Shown piece by piece: positions 31,965-43,336 of a stretch of DNA of 64,000 bases; the stretch's first letter is position 1, and each line of letters opens with the position of its first letter. This stretch comes from Capronia americana (Eukaryota > Ascomycota > Eurotiomycetes > Chaetothyriales > Herpotrichiellaceae), in contig JADWQD010000017.1 of assembly GCA_016110215.1 (NCBI GenBank), positions 744,001 to 808,000 of the forward strand, given 5' to 3'. Below the pieces are notes generated by a model, which saw nothing but the letters and a program-made list of their open reading frames with translations, ran no database searches and was not told where the DNA came from. The position numbers and the translations under genes were made by a program.

Positions 31965-33063
31965 GTTTAACCGCGCAGCGCAGGAATATATGTCTATTCA
32001 AAGCAGAGAGGACGCAACCATGTATATATGATGATACATACCAAGTAATTACTGCACACGTCTCCTTTGCGAGATGGGTATTCCTGCATCGGATTGTCGT
32101 GTGAAACGATGCGGAGAAGCCGTTTAGGGGATGATGGGGATGCCTCGGGAAGGTCGCTGGCCTTCTTCCCGACAGCGAAGTACTTACTTATATTACTTTA
32201 TATCCTACATCTGTGGGAGTACGCAATACACTGGAATCAGTCCAGCGAAGAGCTAGCGAGATTGAAAAGCTACCCTCTCTTATTTTCAACATGTACAATC
32301 CGCCCAGAAATTGCTAATAGTCACTGCGAGGCCAGCACATGCCCGCCACGAAATACACGTAGTACGAGTGCCCCTGACGCCCGGGGCCCTTACGTGACCG
32401 GAGCCGTGACTCGTAAGCCCTGGTGTTTGTCATCCACCGTCCCCGCTCCCCAGCAAACTCGCACAAGGCTGGAGTCCACTAAATGTAACCTTTCTCGAAG
32501 GGGGAAACACCAACCCGGATATCGAGCGGATGCTTATTCATGCCCGTTGGTCTTAGCGACGACCGGACCGTCCTGGACCATCGTTTGATTTTCATCTTGT
32601 TTTGACTCTTTCGTTACAGTCGTGTATGTGCTGTTTAAGCGTCGTTGATTATTAGCATTGCCCTCTGCGTCCTCTTTTGGTGTGACTACTGTTTCTCGTC
32701 CTTCATCTTGGCGAATTTGATCTCAGACCTCGAGTTCGGCGTTGAAAAAGCACAAACAACGAGCTTACACCCAGCCGACCAACACCAGACACGAGCTCCT
32801 TTCTACTCTGTGGTGGCATTTGGACGCGATCGAGAAGCTAATTTGTTACGCGGCTGCACGTCATCGACTCTATCATACCAAGGTAGAGGAAGCGGCCAGA
32901 CACCAAGGAATTCGAAATTGAGTCAGCACGACCGAAACGGCAAGAGACCCATTTCGCCCATTCGGCCACAGACAGGACTTGCACACCTACATATTTCCTA
33001 TTACGCCGCTTGAACGCGCGGAGACTCGAGTGCTTGAACCTCCAACCTTGACAACCTATATCC
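31965..33063. other. Divergent intergenic region, aldolase and aquaporin
   Basis: About 1.1 kb containing both promoters. A GTACGAGT motif occurs at 32362-32369. The 173-codon frame at 32067-32588 has no similarity I recognise and is not annotated. Confidence 0.4.
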
Positions 33064-34313
33064 ATGACGGAACCATTCCCACGAGCATCTGACGAGATCG
33101 ATCCCAAACAACCCTTCCAATCGCCACAGTCTCTGCAAGCCCCTTCCGATCTCCGGCCCTGGCAGACTCAACCCCCCACGTCAACCCCCTTCAGCACAGT
33201 CCGTCCTCGCAGCATGTCCACCGCCACGGCTTTGCGGCCTAACCTGGCGTGCCGTCGCCGGCGGGGCACGATGTCTTCGCCCTTTGCCGGCCGGTTGGGC
33301 GGAAATCAGGAATTCACCGTCGATAGAAGTGATCCGCAGAACGAGGAGCTGCTGAAGAAAGTGCCGGATGCGGCGCCGAACTTGACGATCGAGGAGGCAT
33401 TCGATTTGAATGGCTTTCGAGAGATCGGGCTGTGGAAGGCGAGCCTGATTGAATTTATCGGTGAGCATTCCTTTTCCCGGCACCACACGATGGATGCTAG
33501 AAGGACACGACAGCTGACATCCTCGTCTACCTAGGCACCCTCCTCTTCGTCTACTCTTCCGCCTGGAACAGTCTATCCCCTGGCACCCCACCGCCTCTGC
33601 CCTCCGAAACGCTCGGCCCTTTCAACCGCGTATACTTCATCGGCCCGTTGGTTTCCAATATTATCAACGCGATCGTGCTCGCCCTCTTGATTTTCTCCTT
33701 CGGCGCCACCTCCGGCGCGCATTTCAGCCCGCTCATCACCCTGGGGACCTTCTTTGCGAGGTTGACCACCTTTCCGCGGTTGGTTTTATATCTGGGCGCC
33801 CAAATAAGTGGTGCAACATTGGCGGGCCTGTTGTTGAGAGCGAGCGCCAACACGCGGGATTTCAAGTGTGGTGGCTGTTACTTGTTCACCGAGCAGGGCA
33901 CGCCGGTGAGTAGTGCGTTTACGATCGAAGTCGTTGGCGACCTGTTACTCCTGGTGTTGGCATTTGGAGTGGGTCTGGACCCTCGACAGCGGGAGATCTT
34001 TGGACCTGCGCTGGGTCCTATATTCGTCGGGTTGGCTGCCGGGTCTATCGCTTTATTGACCGCATATACCCTGCCCGGGTATGGTGGTGCCGGCTTGAAT
34101 GCCGCGAGGTGTTTCGGTATTTTTGTGGGCAGTCGCTTTCCGGGCTGGCACTGGGTGCACTGGGTTGCGCCATTTGTGGCGAGCATTTTCCATGGCTTGG
34201 TTTATTTTCTGGTGCCCCCTGGCGAGCCAATGGGCGGAGATGATCGTAACCATGGGAGGGCGGGGGAGAAGCTGGAATCCGGAAGTAAGGAGAACGGGAG
34301 GGAGCCGGTGTAA
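33064..34313 (+). CDS. Divergent aquaporin-like (MIP family) channel lacking both NPA boxes
   Basis: Predicted membrane channel of 391 aa in two exons: 33064-33460 and 33535-34313. A long hydrophilic N-terminal extension (about 125 residues, Pro/Ser/Arg-rich) precedes the six-helix MIP core starting at LIEFIGTLLFVYSSAW. The first half-helix region reads SGAHFSPLITLG (residues 192-203), so the usual NPA is SPL at 197-199. The second reads GAGLNAARCFG, with NAA at 321-323 in place of NPA, followed by the conserved Arg324. The intron splits the Gly codon of FIGT. The core is otherwise intact, so this appears to be a working variant rather than a pseudogene. Permeant substrate cannot be predicted. 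The downstream gene, on the opposite strand, ends only 111 bp away. Confidence 0.88.
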
Positions 34314-34424
34314 GACGACGTTGCTCTGGGGTATGGCTCGCGGTGAAAGAAAAGTAATCCTAAATGGGTAGTGTTTTGAAGCCGCTCTCCGAAAAGTGCG
34401 AGCACGGTCTTGTACCCGAGGGAC

Positions 34425-35561
34425 CTATGCGCCTATCATGGCTCTCCTCTTGGGCGCTTTCTTCTTCCCACCTCCCCTGATGAACTGGATCGCTTTGTGT
34501 CTTCGCTCCTCTGCACCGGCGGCTTCGCCCCGATGCCCTTCGATCCAGCAATTTGTGCAGTAGAGATCCCCATCACACCCGATGCATTGGAGAGTAGCGT
34601 CGTCGTTGCAAATAATGCACCATGAATCAATTTCCTCGTCCGTAAAGCCGATACTTGGCTTAGTTGGAACTGCTTTCTTGGTAGATTTCATGGTGGTTGG
34701 GACAGAAGGGAGCGATAGACCGGCAAACCGGGATGCCAGGTCATCGTCTTGAGTTGATTGTTCTGGCGACAGCACCGAATCGGGGAGTTTGGAAGGTGTG
34801 CTAGGCAGGTTGAGAGCAGGGGGATTTGAGTCGGGCTCTGAAGTCGAGACCTGCATGTCACCTGAAGGGTTGTCATCGTCGTCGGCCTCAGATACATTTC
34901 TTTCTCGGGCTTCTGGAGGATCATGCTTCACTTCATCTAGGATTCTGGCCAGCAATTCATCTGCCTCCTGATCTAGAGTAGCTTTGGACTTGTTCAACCT
35001 CACGTTGTCCGCAGTCTCCATGTCATCTTCTGGCTCAGGTTTGAACACAGAGACATCGATCACCGGCAGCCGTGTAGACGTGTGGTCATCGCCTGTTCTG
35101 TCAACATCTTCTGTGTCCGAATGCTCGCTATCCCTGGTTGTGGCATCTGCAAGCGCAGACCTTGCACTCTTCAACAGATCTGCAACCTGATCCTCTTCAC
35201 TCTTCTCGATCTCCCATGTATCCGACGGTCCTAGGTCTGCAAGGAGTTCTTCCACCGTCTTCTCATCTTCAGGCTTCTCGGTCGATGCCCCGGACTGTTC
35301 TGGCTGGGTTGTGCTACCGCCGAGCGACTTCCATCGAGACAGGAGGTCGGTGCCGAGGGCACGAGCAGGGCTAGAGTCGGTGGACAAAGGCGCGCCCTTG
35401 CCTATCGAGGAATGAAAACTGTGACTACCATCAGCACGGGACATGATATTAGACGGATGGTGAATGTACCTGGTTTGCTCAAAAGAGACAGTCGACTTCT
35501 TGAGCGCGTTTAATCGTGCAAGGAGATCTTGGTCGGAAGTTGTACTTGGATCATGAGACAT
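34425..35561 (-). CDS. ANCHR/ZFYVE19-like zinc-binding protein
   Basis: A frame of 378 aa. Most of the protein is acidic and disordered, with recurring short helices (QDLLARLNALKK, EADELLARILDEV, LASRFAGLSLP). The C-terminal zinc-binding module spans residues 315-343 (CIICNDDATLQC, CDGDLYC, CTNCWIEGH) and is followed by a basic tail. This layout matches fungal relatives of ANCHR (ZFYVE19), an abscission-checkpoint protein that binds ESCRT-III/Vps4 in animals; the role in fungi is inferred. A 51-bp in-frame segment near 35425-35475 has acceptable splice sites (GTACAT...CACAG) and may be an intron, which would remove 17 residues after residue 30. Confidence 0.75.
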   Translation of the reverse strand: MSHDPSTTSDQDLLARLNALKKSTVSFEQTRYIHHPSNIMSRADGSHSFHSSIGKGAPLSTDSSPARALGTDLLSRWKSLGGSTTQPEQSGASTEKPEDEKTVEELLADLGPSDTWEIEKSEEDQVADLLKSARSALADATTRDSEHSDTEDVDRTGDDHTSTRLPVIDVSVFKPEPEDDMETADNVRLNKSKATLDQEADELLARILDEVKHDPPEARERNVSEADDDDNPSGDMQVSTSEPDSNPPALNLPSTPSKLPDSVLSPEQSTQDDDLASRFAGLSLPSVPTTMKSTKKAVPTKPSIGFTDEEIDSWCIICNDDATLQCIGCDGDLYCTNCWIEGHRGEAAGAEERRHKAIQFIRGGGKKKAPKRRAMIGA

Positions 35562-35758
35562 AATAGTTGTCGTGTCATAGCAGCATTATTTTCATCGTAC
35601 AGTTATTGTGTCGAACATGCTGCGAGCTTACCCACGAGAGGCTGGGGGTGGCATCCTGCGCAAAGGGCCTATACCGCATGACGTAGCTCGGCATGCCCAG
35701 ATTTGGATCTGCCACAGGGCAGTGTCTGGTCGCCCACGGTTTATCTCTAAATGCCGCA
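35562..35758. other. Short spacer between two minus-strand genes
   Basis: About 200 bp holding the promoter of the ANCHR-like gene and the 3' end of the next gene. No distinct feature. Confidence 0.4.
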
Positions 35759-36661
35759 TCAAACATTGCCGAGGAGAGCCATTGCACTCTGGAATGCCTC
35801 CAGGACCTTCGCATCTGTGAGCGATGTTAGTGCAAGGCCGGTCAGATGGCATAGTGCACTCACGGTGGGCTTGCTTTTGGGCCAGTTGTCCTTCCGAGTT
35901 TTGAGCGAGCGCAATTCGCGTTCGAAGTCTGCCCTGCGATCAGCGATTCATCAGACCATAGACAAACGTCGTTAGTATACCTCTTGACAGCTCTTTCAGC
36001 CTCATGGTCGTTTGAAACCTGCAAATACAGCATGAATTGCTGCAACCGGTCAGTTCAGTTCGGCATCATCAGCGAAACCGCATACCGCAAAGCGAGCATT
36101 GATCTCGTCCATAATATACTTCTCACGGGCAATGAAAGGTGTAATCTCGTCGGTGTAACGTGTCTCGAGGTCTTCCCAGTTCATAGCATCCACGTCGGCT
36201 GTTGTGTCTCGCTCATTAAGAGATCGTTCAAACTGCTGATACTCAAGCTCCAATTGCTGTTGGTAATCGTGGATCTGCTTGACAAAGCTGTTGTCCGAAG
36301 GTAACGAAGCTGGTTTCTCTGTATCAGCTGTAGCAACTTGTGCCTTTTGAGCCCCCTCCCCTATTGTTTGGGGTGGGTGCTCCTGAGTACCCTGTACATC
36401 AGATTCTGGCATGGCTAGAAGAGTGAGAGATCTTTTGAATCTTGCAGTTGTAGGGCTCGCCGTTGGAGTCTCGCTGGGTTGCCAGGCCTCTTCGTTCGTT
36501 CGCTTTCTGGCCGAGCTCCCTTGCCTGGGCCTGTTTGTCCTAGGTGGTAATGGTGAGGATCCGGTCACAGTCCCCGCGTTGGACGGTGTCTGCTTTTCCT
36601 CGTTTGTGATTTGAGAGGGAGAAACAAGATGCGCGGTTTCGTTAAGATCTACTGATTCCAT
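35759..36661 (-). CDS. Unknown protein with coiled-coil tendency
   Basis: Predicted 250 aa in four exons: 36661-36086, 36039-35981, 35933-35864 and 35806-35759. The first half is polar and disordered with a basic patch (PRQGSSARKRT). The second half is rich in Glu, Gln, Arg and Leu (QIHDYQQQLELEYQQFERSL, AERAVKRRADFERELRSL) and should form long helices. The splice junctions keep the frame through all exons, which supports a real gene; the last acceptor (at 35807) is the least certain. An in-frame ATG at 36745 could add 28 residues. The start lies about 200 bp from the Atg14 start on the other strand, so they share a promoter. No family is recognised; kinetochore or spindle-type coiled-coil proteins are one possibility only. 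Confidence 0.6.
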
Positions 36662-36862
36662 CTGCGTTGCATGGTCTTCAGAGTGAGAATCATATGAATT
36701 CTGAAAGAGCGATTGGACACAGAGAAGACTTCGCTCATCAATCATCCGTCTCTCAAGGGGCTAAACTTCGGCCTTTACGCGTCGTGAGCCGCTTGTCCTC
36801 TTTTACCTTAGCGCCTGTCGCCTGTTCCCGTGACCGCGTCGAGGAAGTCATCCGGCTACGTC

Positions 36863-38804
36863 ATGCAGCGGCTCAAGCACAGCCTGAGTCGCTTGTCGCT
36901 CAGAGGGAGGTGAGTTGTGCCTATTTCCGTCCTTCGCCTGTTCTTGACATTTGGACGTCACCTTCACGGCAATGTCAGCCTTGTGTCTATGATCGTGCTG
37001 GATGCACAGAACCAACTGTCAGGGTTTCAATTCTAACACCATGATTGCAGATTTCTGCCTAGTGAAGACGCGCCACCGCCGAAATCGCTGGATGCGGAGG
37101 TTAAAGACGACGAAACCACTGAACATGAAATCAAGGACCCCGTGAATACCACCAACTCTACCTACATTTGCATTGACACTCCTGAGTCCAGCAAGATGGG
37201 TTCCTGCCCGGTGTGTCACGAGCATTTCACCGAAGACGCCCCTGGCAACTGCGCAAGCTGCGTAACAAATATGCTCTACACTTGTCGCTTTGACCTCGCG
37301 AGAGTTTTGCTCGAGAAAGAATCGCTACAGAAGAAGGTTGAGGCCATCGTTGGTCCGGAACCTGAACAACCTCTGGATGAAGAGACGGCGACACTGCGAA
37401 AGGGATGGCAGCGACAACAGGAAAAGATTGAAGAACAACGAGAGAAGGAATTGAAAGAGGATATGCAACGTGAGCTGGTGCTGAGAAAGAAGGACGTTGA
37501 ACTGAGGAGAGCCCATGCACAAGAGCTGAGAGCGAACCTACAACAGAGACGAGCGAATCTGGCAGTCGCGAAAGATGCGCTAGCCAGGCGCAACAAGCAG
37601 AAGGAGCAGGAGTTAAAGGAGAGCAGCGAAAAATCAAAGGCCCAGTATGACGCTCTCCACAACAAGATCATCGACACGAGAGCCATCCTCTGCCGTGAAG
37701 CTGCCAGCTTGATGAGGCTGAGCCACTCCAGGAAGAAGACCAAGGACGGTACAATCAAGGATCGTCACTACATTGCTGGTCTGTTGTTGCCTGACCTGAA
37801 GGAGATCAATAGTAAGTTCGACTATGTATTCCTTTTCACGCCCGCCTAATCTTTGACCAGACATGCGATGCACCGAACTTACAGCAGCCCTTGGGAATGC
37901 TACTCGACTGGTCTTCCTCTGTGCGTTCTACCTAGGCATCAGACTGCCAGCTGAGATCACCCTGCCTCATCGCGATTACCCACTTGCAACAATCAATACC
38001 CCGCTTACCTCCTACCTGAATCAACGCATCACATTCCCTGGTAGTGGCTCCAGCCTTTCAGTGCCCAGCAGCCCTACTGCTTCTCGCCTGGACCTCGGCA
38101 TGGCCCCCAAGCCACGCCCGCTGTACATCGGCTCTGACGATCACAACGAATCTGTTGCCCAGTTTGCAAAGAAAGAGCCACTGGCCTTCAGCTACTTCAT
38201 CGAAGGCATGTCTCTACTCGCTTGGGATGTTGCATGGCTCTCTCGCACCCAAGGCTTCGTTGCCGGCACTGAAACATGGGAAAATGTCTGCGATATCGGT
38301 CGTATTCTGTATCAGTTGGTCCTTGCTCAGCCACAATCTGCCGCCATCACGCGGGTCCTCACACAGCGAGACGTTCAACTACGTCGACGTCGATCTAGTA
38401 GCACATCATCGCCAGCCAGAGAAGAGAAGGAAAGCACCTTTCCTGCTCGTCTCGGCTCGTACTCCCACGACTCGGCGCACACCTTCCTTGGCTCCGCAGC
38501 TGCCGCCGGCGACAACCCCTCTCGCAACTGGCGTCTCACCCGGTATGCGATGATTTCCGATCCGTTGAGGAAGCACCTCCTCACCGAGATGAACAATGCG
38601 GAGTGGGAGTTGTTGGATGAGCAGGAGTGGGACGATGGCGGGGAGAAGATGGACGACGCCGTCGTCATAAAGGCGAGGGCAATGGATGGAAAGGAGTACG
38701 ACGATGCCAGAAGCATCATGGCTCCCGGTGTAGAGGACGAGAGTGGCCGTGCCACCAAGGGCAAGAGTGGCTGGACCAAGCTTAAAAATCGGGACAAGCC
38801 CTAA
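36863..38804 (+). CDS. ATG14: Atg14-like autophagy subunit of the PI3-kinase complex
   Basis: Predicted 583 aa in three exons: 36863-36909, 37051-37811 and 37861-38804. Atg14 is the subunit that directs the Vps34-Vps15-Vps30 lipid kinase to the autophagosome assembly site. Evidence is the N-terminal paired CXXC motif (Cys68, Cys71, Cys83, Cys86: SCPVCHEHF then NCASCVTNM), then a coiled coil from about residue 95 to 230 (ELKEDMQRELVLRKKDVELR). The Atg14/UVRAG-type domain follows, with TAALGNATRLVFLCAFYLGI and LPAEITLPHRDYPLATI. A short first exon (MQRLKHSLSRLSLRGR) keeps the frame with good splice sites. The UVRAG/Vps38 subunit is the main alternative, but the CXXC pairs favour Atg14. The C-terminal 100 residues are disordered. 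Confidence 0.85.
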
Positions 38805-39782
38805 GGTCTGGCGGGCGTTCATGGGCAACGAGTCATGATAGCATGGTTGACGTACTTATCCCCCTTGGCATGAGACTGGAGCGTTGGCGTTGGTGGCTAG
38901 TTTGATTAGATGGATAGAGAGCTCGTGCTCAATCACGCGGCATCACTGGCGCACCTCTACCGTTCACCCGTTTAAATTGATAGCCCGGTGACGACAAACG
39001 TGTGCAGCGTGACAATTCAGCGCATCATAGTAGCAATGGCCGCACCAGCACTGTATCACTGCAAGCAGTGCTGCGGGCCCGTTTACAGGCCACGACCCAC
39101 ATGCCTGCCGAGAGCGTGACAAGGCTGGGCGGAATGTGGCCAAGTCCGCCAGCGAGGCTGCGGAATGTTACGGACGCGCTCCAGCACGCAGCCAACCGTG
39201 ACCGGACAATTCCAGGAGACTTAATGCATTGTTCGCGCGCAGCCCTTCCTCGAACCAGAAGGAGCCGTTGGCACAATGACGGGGCCGAGAATCGAATTCC
39301 ATTGTTCCCGTTCGCCGGAATCCTTTTGATGGCGCAAGACAGCACTTACATACTGCCTCGCGTCTTCTCCTTGTCTCATCCCCTGCCATCCATGCTATGC
39401 CAGATCGCTTGTCACATTCAAAGAGAGGGCTAGTGATCCGCGCACACCGCCCGCCAGCGGCCAGCCTCGCATACTTCTGCTGCCAAGCTGGTCGAGTGGC
39501 TGCAAACGGTAGGGGAATCGCATGAGCGCGGTCGCGCTGTTTGCGCTTCACTCATCACTGCCCGTGAACGAACAGAAGAGTTTTTCGCACCCCCAGCCTT
39601 TTCCTCGGGTCTTTCCTGGTTTTGTGCTCAACCCTCGACGACTTTTAGAGAAGCCCGAGATATTCCTCACCGTATCATATATCTGAGCCAGAACTTATCT
39701 CAGTCGACAGCGACATTGAGTCCTCGAGCTCCTACTAATTATCTAGCTTTCAAAGCGACACCAATCTCTCCTTTTGTTCAAG
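38805..39782. other. Intergenic region, about 980 bp
   Basis: Atg14 3' flank and TOS1-like promoter. The 100 bp before the ATG are pyrimidine-rich, as in many highly expressed fungal genes. The frames of up to 143 codons here overlap on opposite strands and have no motif. Confidence 0.4.
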
Positions 39783-41187
39783 ATGAAATACGCGCTCACA
39801 ACAAGTTCTTTCCTGGCCTTCGCCGGCTCGGCCGCAGTGCTCGCGCAAGACAACAACTGCTACGAGGAAAAGGGCAACTGGTACTGTTCTGAAGTCCAAG
39901 CGATCTCATACTCAAACTTCGGCACTCCAGGACAGTACCACAAAGTCACCAATATGGGCTCGAGTGGAGAATGTGACTTCGGCCCGGAAAGCTATTCTGG
40001 AGGCATGGCGCCCATGGATGGAGAGGTAAGGCTGTCTTGCTTAGCTATAAATGAATCGACATGCTGATAGATTCGGACAGGTGTCGTGGCATTTCCGTGG
40101 CCCGATCCAGTTGAAGCAATTTGCTTTCTACACTGCTGGGTCGGACAACAGCAAGCGATCGATACCGCCCAACCGACACCAGAGGCGCTACGCGCATAAG
40201 CACCTCCACAACTCCGGTCCACCCGCCGACGACAATGAAGAAGACGAACACCAGGAATACAAGCGTGCGGTGGGCGACTGGGTCACCGCCACAATCAATG
40301 GACAAGTCGTTTCGTGGGTCAACCAATATGGTGGAGGTGGTGCAGCAGCAGCAACTCCGGCTCCAACCGCTGGTGGGAATGGCGGCGGCGGCCAGAGAAT
40401 TGCGCCCGGATCCGCGAGTGCAGCATACTCTGCCCCTGCACCGGCTGCTAGTATGAATGCTGGCGCTGGAAATTGGGGTCGACAGGCCTACTACAACGCC
40501 GAGCAAGGCACTGCCGAAGGGCTTGTCTTCCTCAACAATCATGGTGGTGATGGAAGTGGCGTGTTCGACACCACATGGGGAATGTCGCTATCGTACGCCT
40601 CTGCCGACAATAGCGCCGGCTCTGCTTCGCCTGTCACCCTTGCCGACACGTTGATCCCAGATAACAGTGAGTTCGTCATTATGACCGACAAGCCCTGTTC
40701 GGACGGAAGCTGCGGAACGGTCAGAGACGGAACAGTCGCACACCACGGCTTCGACGGTGCTTCCAAGCTCTTCCTCCTCGAATTCGGCATGCCACTCTCC
40801 GGAAATACTGGTTTCAATGGTGATATGCCCGCCGCGTGGATCCTCAACGCCCAGATTCCCCGAACAATCCAGTATGGCAAATGCTCGTGCTGGGACTCCG
40901 GCTGTGGAGAGTTCGACGTTTTCGAGGTCCTCGATTCAGGCAATCAGAAGTGCAAGTCCACGTGGCACGGTATCAAGGCCAAAGGCGACTCGAACTGGTT
41001 CCAACGACCTATCAGCGGAACCAAGAAAGTTGCAGTGGTGTTTGATGGGAGTGCCAGCACGGCGCACATTATCGTGCTACCCGATGACTTCAGCTTTGAT
41101 AGCACCATCTCGCAGGCAACTATCGCTGCATCGCTGAATGCTATCTCAGATCCGGCGAAGAATATCCGGATTGCATTGGATAGTTGA
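39783..41187 (+). CDS. TOS1-like cell wall protein
   Basis: Predicted secreted cell-wall protein of 449 aa in two exons: 39783-40025 and 40081-41187. The signal peptide is MKYALTTSSFLAFAGSAAVLA. The N-terminal Tos1/YJL171C domain follows (CYEEKGNWYCSEVQAISYSN, GECDFGPESYSGGMAPMDG, VSWHFRGPIQLKQFAFYT). A low-complexity Gly/Ala/Pro linker covers about residues 170-210. The C-terminal Tos1 domain has NWGRQAYYNAEQGTAEGLVF, GVFDTTWGMSLSYAS, FVIMTDKPCSDGSCG and KCSCWDSGCGEFDVFEVL. The family is linked to beta-1,3-glucan of the yeast wall and is thought to act as or resemble a glycosidase. No GPI signal is seen at the C-terminus. A dibasic site (RHQRRYAH) may be Kex2-processed. Confidence 0.92.
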
Positions 41188-43336
41188 GCTCATCGCCTGG
41201 ATGGCGCTTTCGCATCAGGTCATTCATATTGAGCGTTCAGGCAGCTCGTCAGGGAGTAATTGGGTAGCCCGCGATACAGAGCAGTGTTCTATTAGAGGTC
41301 GAAAGAATTCAAGAAGGAGCAGACACAGATGGTTTCAGCTCCACGGGGATCCAAAACGCTTTACATAGTACAGTGGAAATGTAAATGAACCCTTGTCGAA
41401 AACGCAAGAGCCATCAACGTTTCTTAGATCCACACACCCACAGCTCAAAAAGTTCATGGATGAGAGCAAATCGGTCCACCGTACCATAGCATCGCGTCTC
41501 CGGCGAGCCACAACTCCATTTAACGTGTTTTGCTCCTCCGGGACCAACCATCCTGTCTTAATTGTGCGACTTACAGTACTCCGTATATGCCGCATACACC
41601 TGCAGAATACCGACCATTGATGAGATGACACCAAAAACCATCGTCAGAAAGAATACGACGATCGCGATGGTCAAAGACGCCCACTCGATTCATCTTCACC
41701 TGTCAGAGTTACCCCCACTGCCGAACGAGTCCAAGTCGACTCGTTGTACCGCATTTGGATTTTTCTCAAGCCGTTCGCCGACGACTGGGTAACTCCCGCC
41801 TAGTTTGGAAGCTCCAGGAGGTTGCTCCTTCTAGGATCCAATGTAAAGTGCATGGGCGTCGGTGTTGTGACCACGCAATCGCTTCCTTTATCTGCTTGCA
41901 TATTCTCGAGTCAGCAACAATGTGAGTAGGAGGCTCAGTGGGAGGTCATTTGTACTTGGAGTCCCTGACCAAAGCAGAGACTCGGCAACTGAAACTGATG
42001 TTCAGCTGACAGACAGACGAGCGAACGGAATCCTTTCCTCACAATACAGTAGACAAAAGCAGCATCTGTGGCTCAATAGTCTTGCGGAATTGTGGAAATC
42101 CACTCTTGTCCTTTTCACATGGTAAAATCATTCAGTTGGTTATATGACCTTCTACCCAACACGGTGTTTTCTTCTCGGACATTCTGCCGACGGCAAAGGC
42201 TGTGTGGGTCACAGCTCATACTGCAGCGAAGGCACGAGACCTAAGGAGTCGCCAGAGAGTTCCGGCGGAAGCGACGGCCATGATGAAAGGGATGTCGTTG
42301 CTCGATAGCTAGGACTCTGTCTCCGTATCGGTCCGACCGGTGACAGCCTCCCGGTTGATAATGCCAACCGAAGCTGACTGTTTCATCAATATTCTATGTG
42401 GATCGTCGTCGGGGCCTAGGTTAGCGAAATTGGCGGAGGTCCAGCTCGCTTCCGAACCCTCAACGAGGTAGAGTACCAGTACTCGTGCTTCGCATTCGCT
42501 CCGCATTGCAATGGCATGGGGTTCTCCACGTGGGGTGAGGGTAAGGTACCCTGTGAGGCCCCCATCATCTGCTGTGCGGGATCCCTGAATCGACGGCGCG
42601 GAAACATTCCTCTGAGGAGACATGACTTTGGCTCTGCTTGAGATTTCCAGCTTCAACGGACAACTCACCACTACTTAGCCCTCCACCCCAACGGACTATT
42701 CACCACTGCTTAACCGTCCAGTCCCTTAGAATGAGGCGGCTCTCCCAACCCCTTGGTATTTCACTCCCACTTCTTGGCAAGTCACGCAGTTCAATGTCAA
42801 GCCAAGATGAAAGCACCACCAGCTCGGCGCATCAACGGCCGACTGGCACATCAACATTCCGGTGGGACGTGCCAGAGCCTTTCCACACCTTCTCTTTCCC
42901 CGCAGTCCAGCATGGGCATTTGGAGTTTCGTGGAGACGATGCAGCAGGGTTCATCACCTTTTTCGAATGCTCATTTGATCAGACACAAGCATGCCAAGCA
43001 GCCGAAGCACTCGCTGGGGATACGAGATGCAACAGCGGACTTCCGTCCAAGCAAACGCCACAAAGCCTTGAACGTCATTGCATGTTCCTCCACACGACAA
43101 CCCACCGTCATGCATATCACCATGCCGTCGGCTCGGTCGCGAGTCGGAAGGATATGGACGATGATCCCTCTTTTTATTTCTTCGCTTCTGTTTTGTCTTC
43201 CTCTTCTACCTCTTTACTGCAGCAGCATACCGGACAGACTGTCTCTGCATCGGATCAGTGACAAGGGAACCTGACAACAGCCAGAGCACAACAGGAGGAG
43301 GGAACTTCCGGTATTTTGCGGATACCGACGGCCAAG
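41188..43336. other. Intergenic region, about 2.1 kb
   Basis: No supportable gene. The longest frames (42638-43261, 207 codons plus strand; 42309-42671, 120 codons minus strand) carry no recognisable motif, and the plus frame overlaps another open frame. The remainder is the TOS1-like 3' flank and the promoter of the MFS permease. Confidence 0.4.

Noticed and set aside
42309..43261. Frames of 207 codons (plus) and 120 codons (minus) in the 41-43 kb gap
   Set aside because: No recognisable motif, competing frames on both strands, and non-ATG or weak starts.
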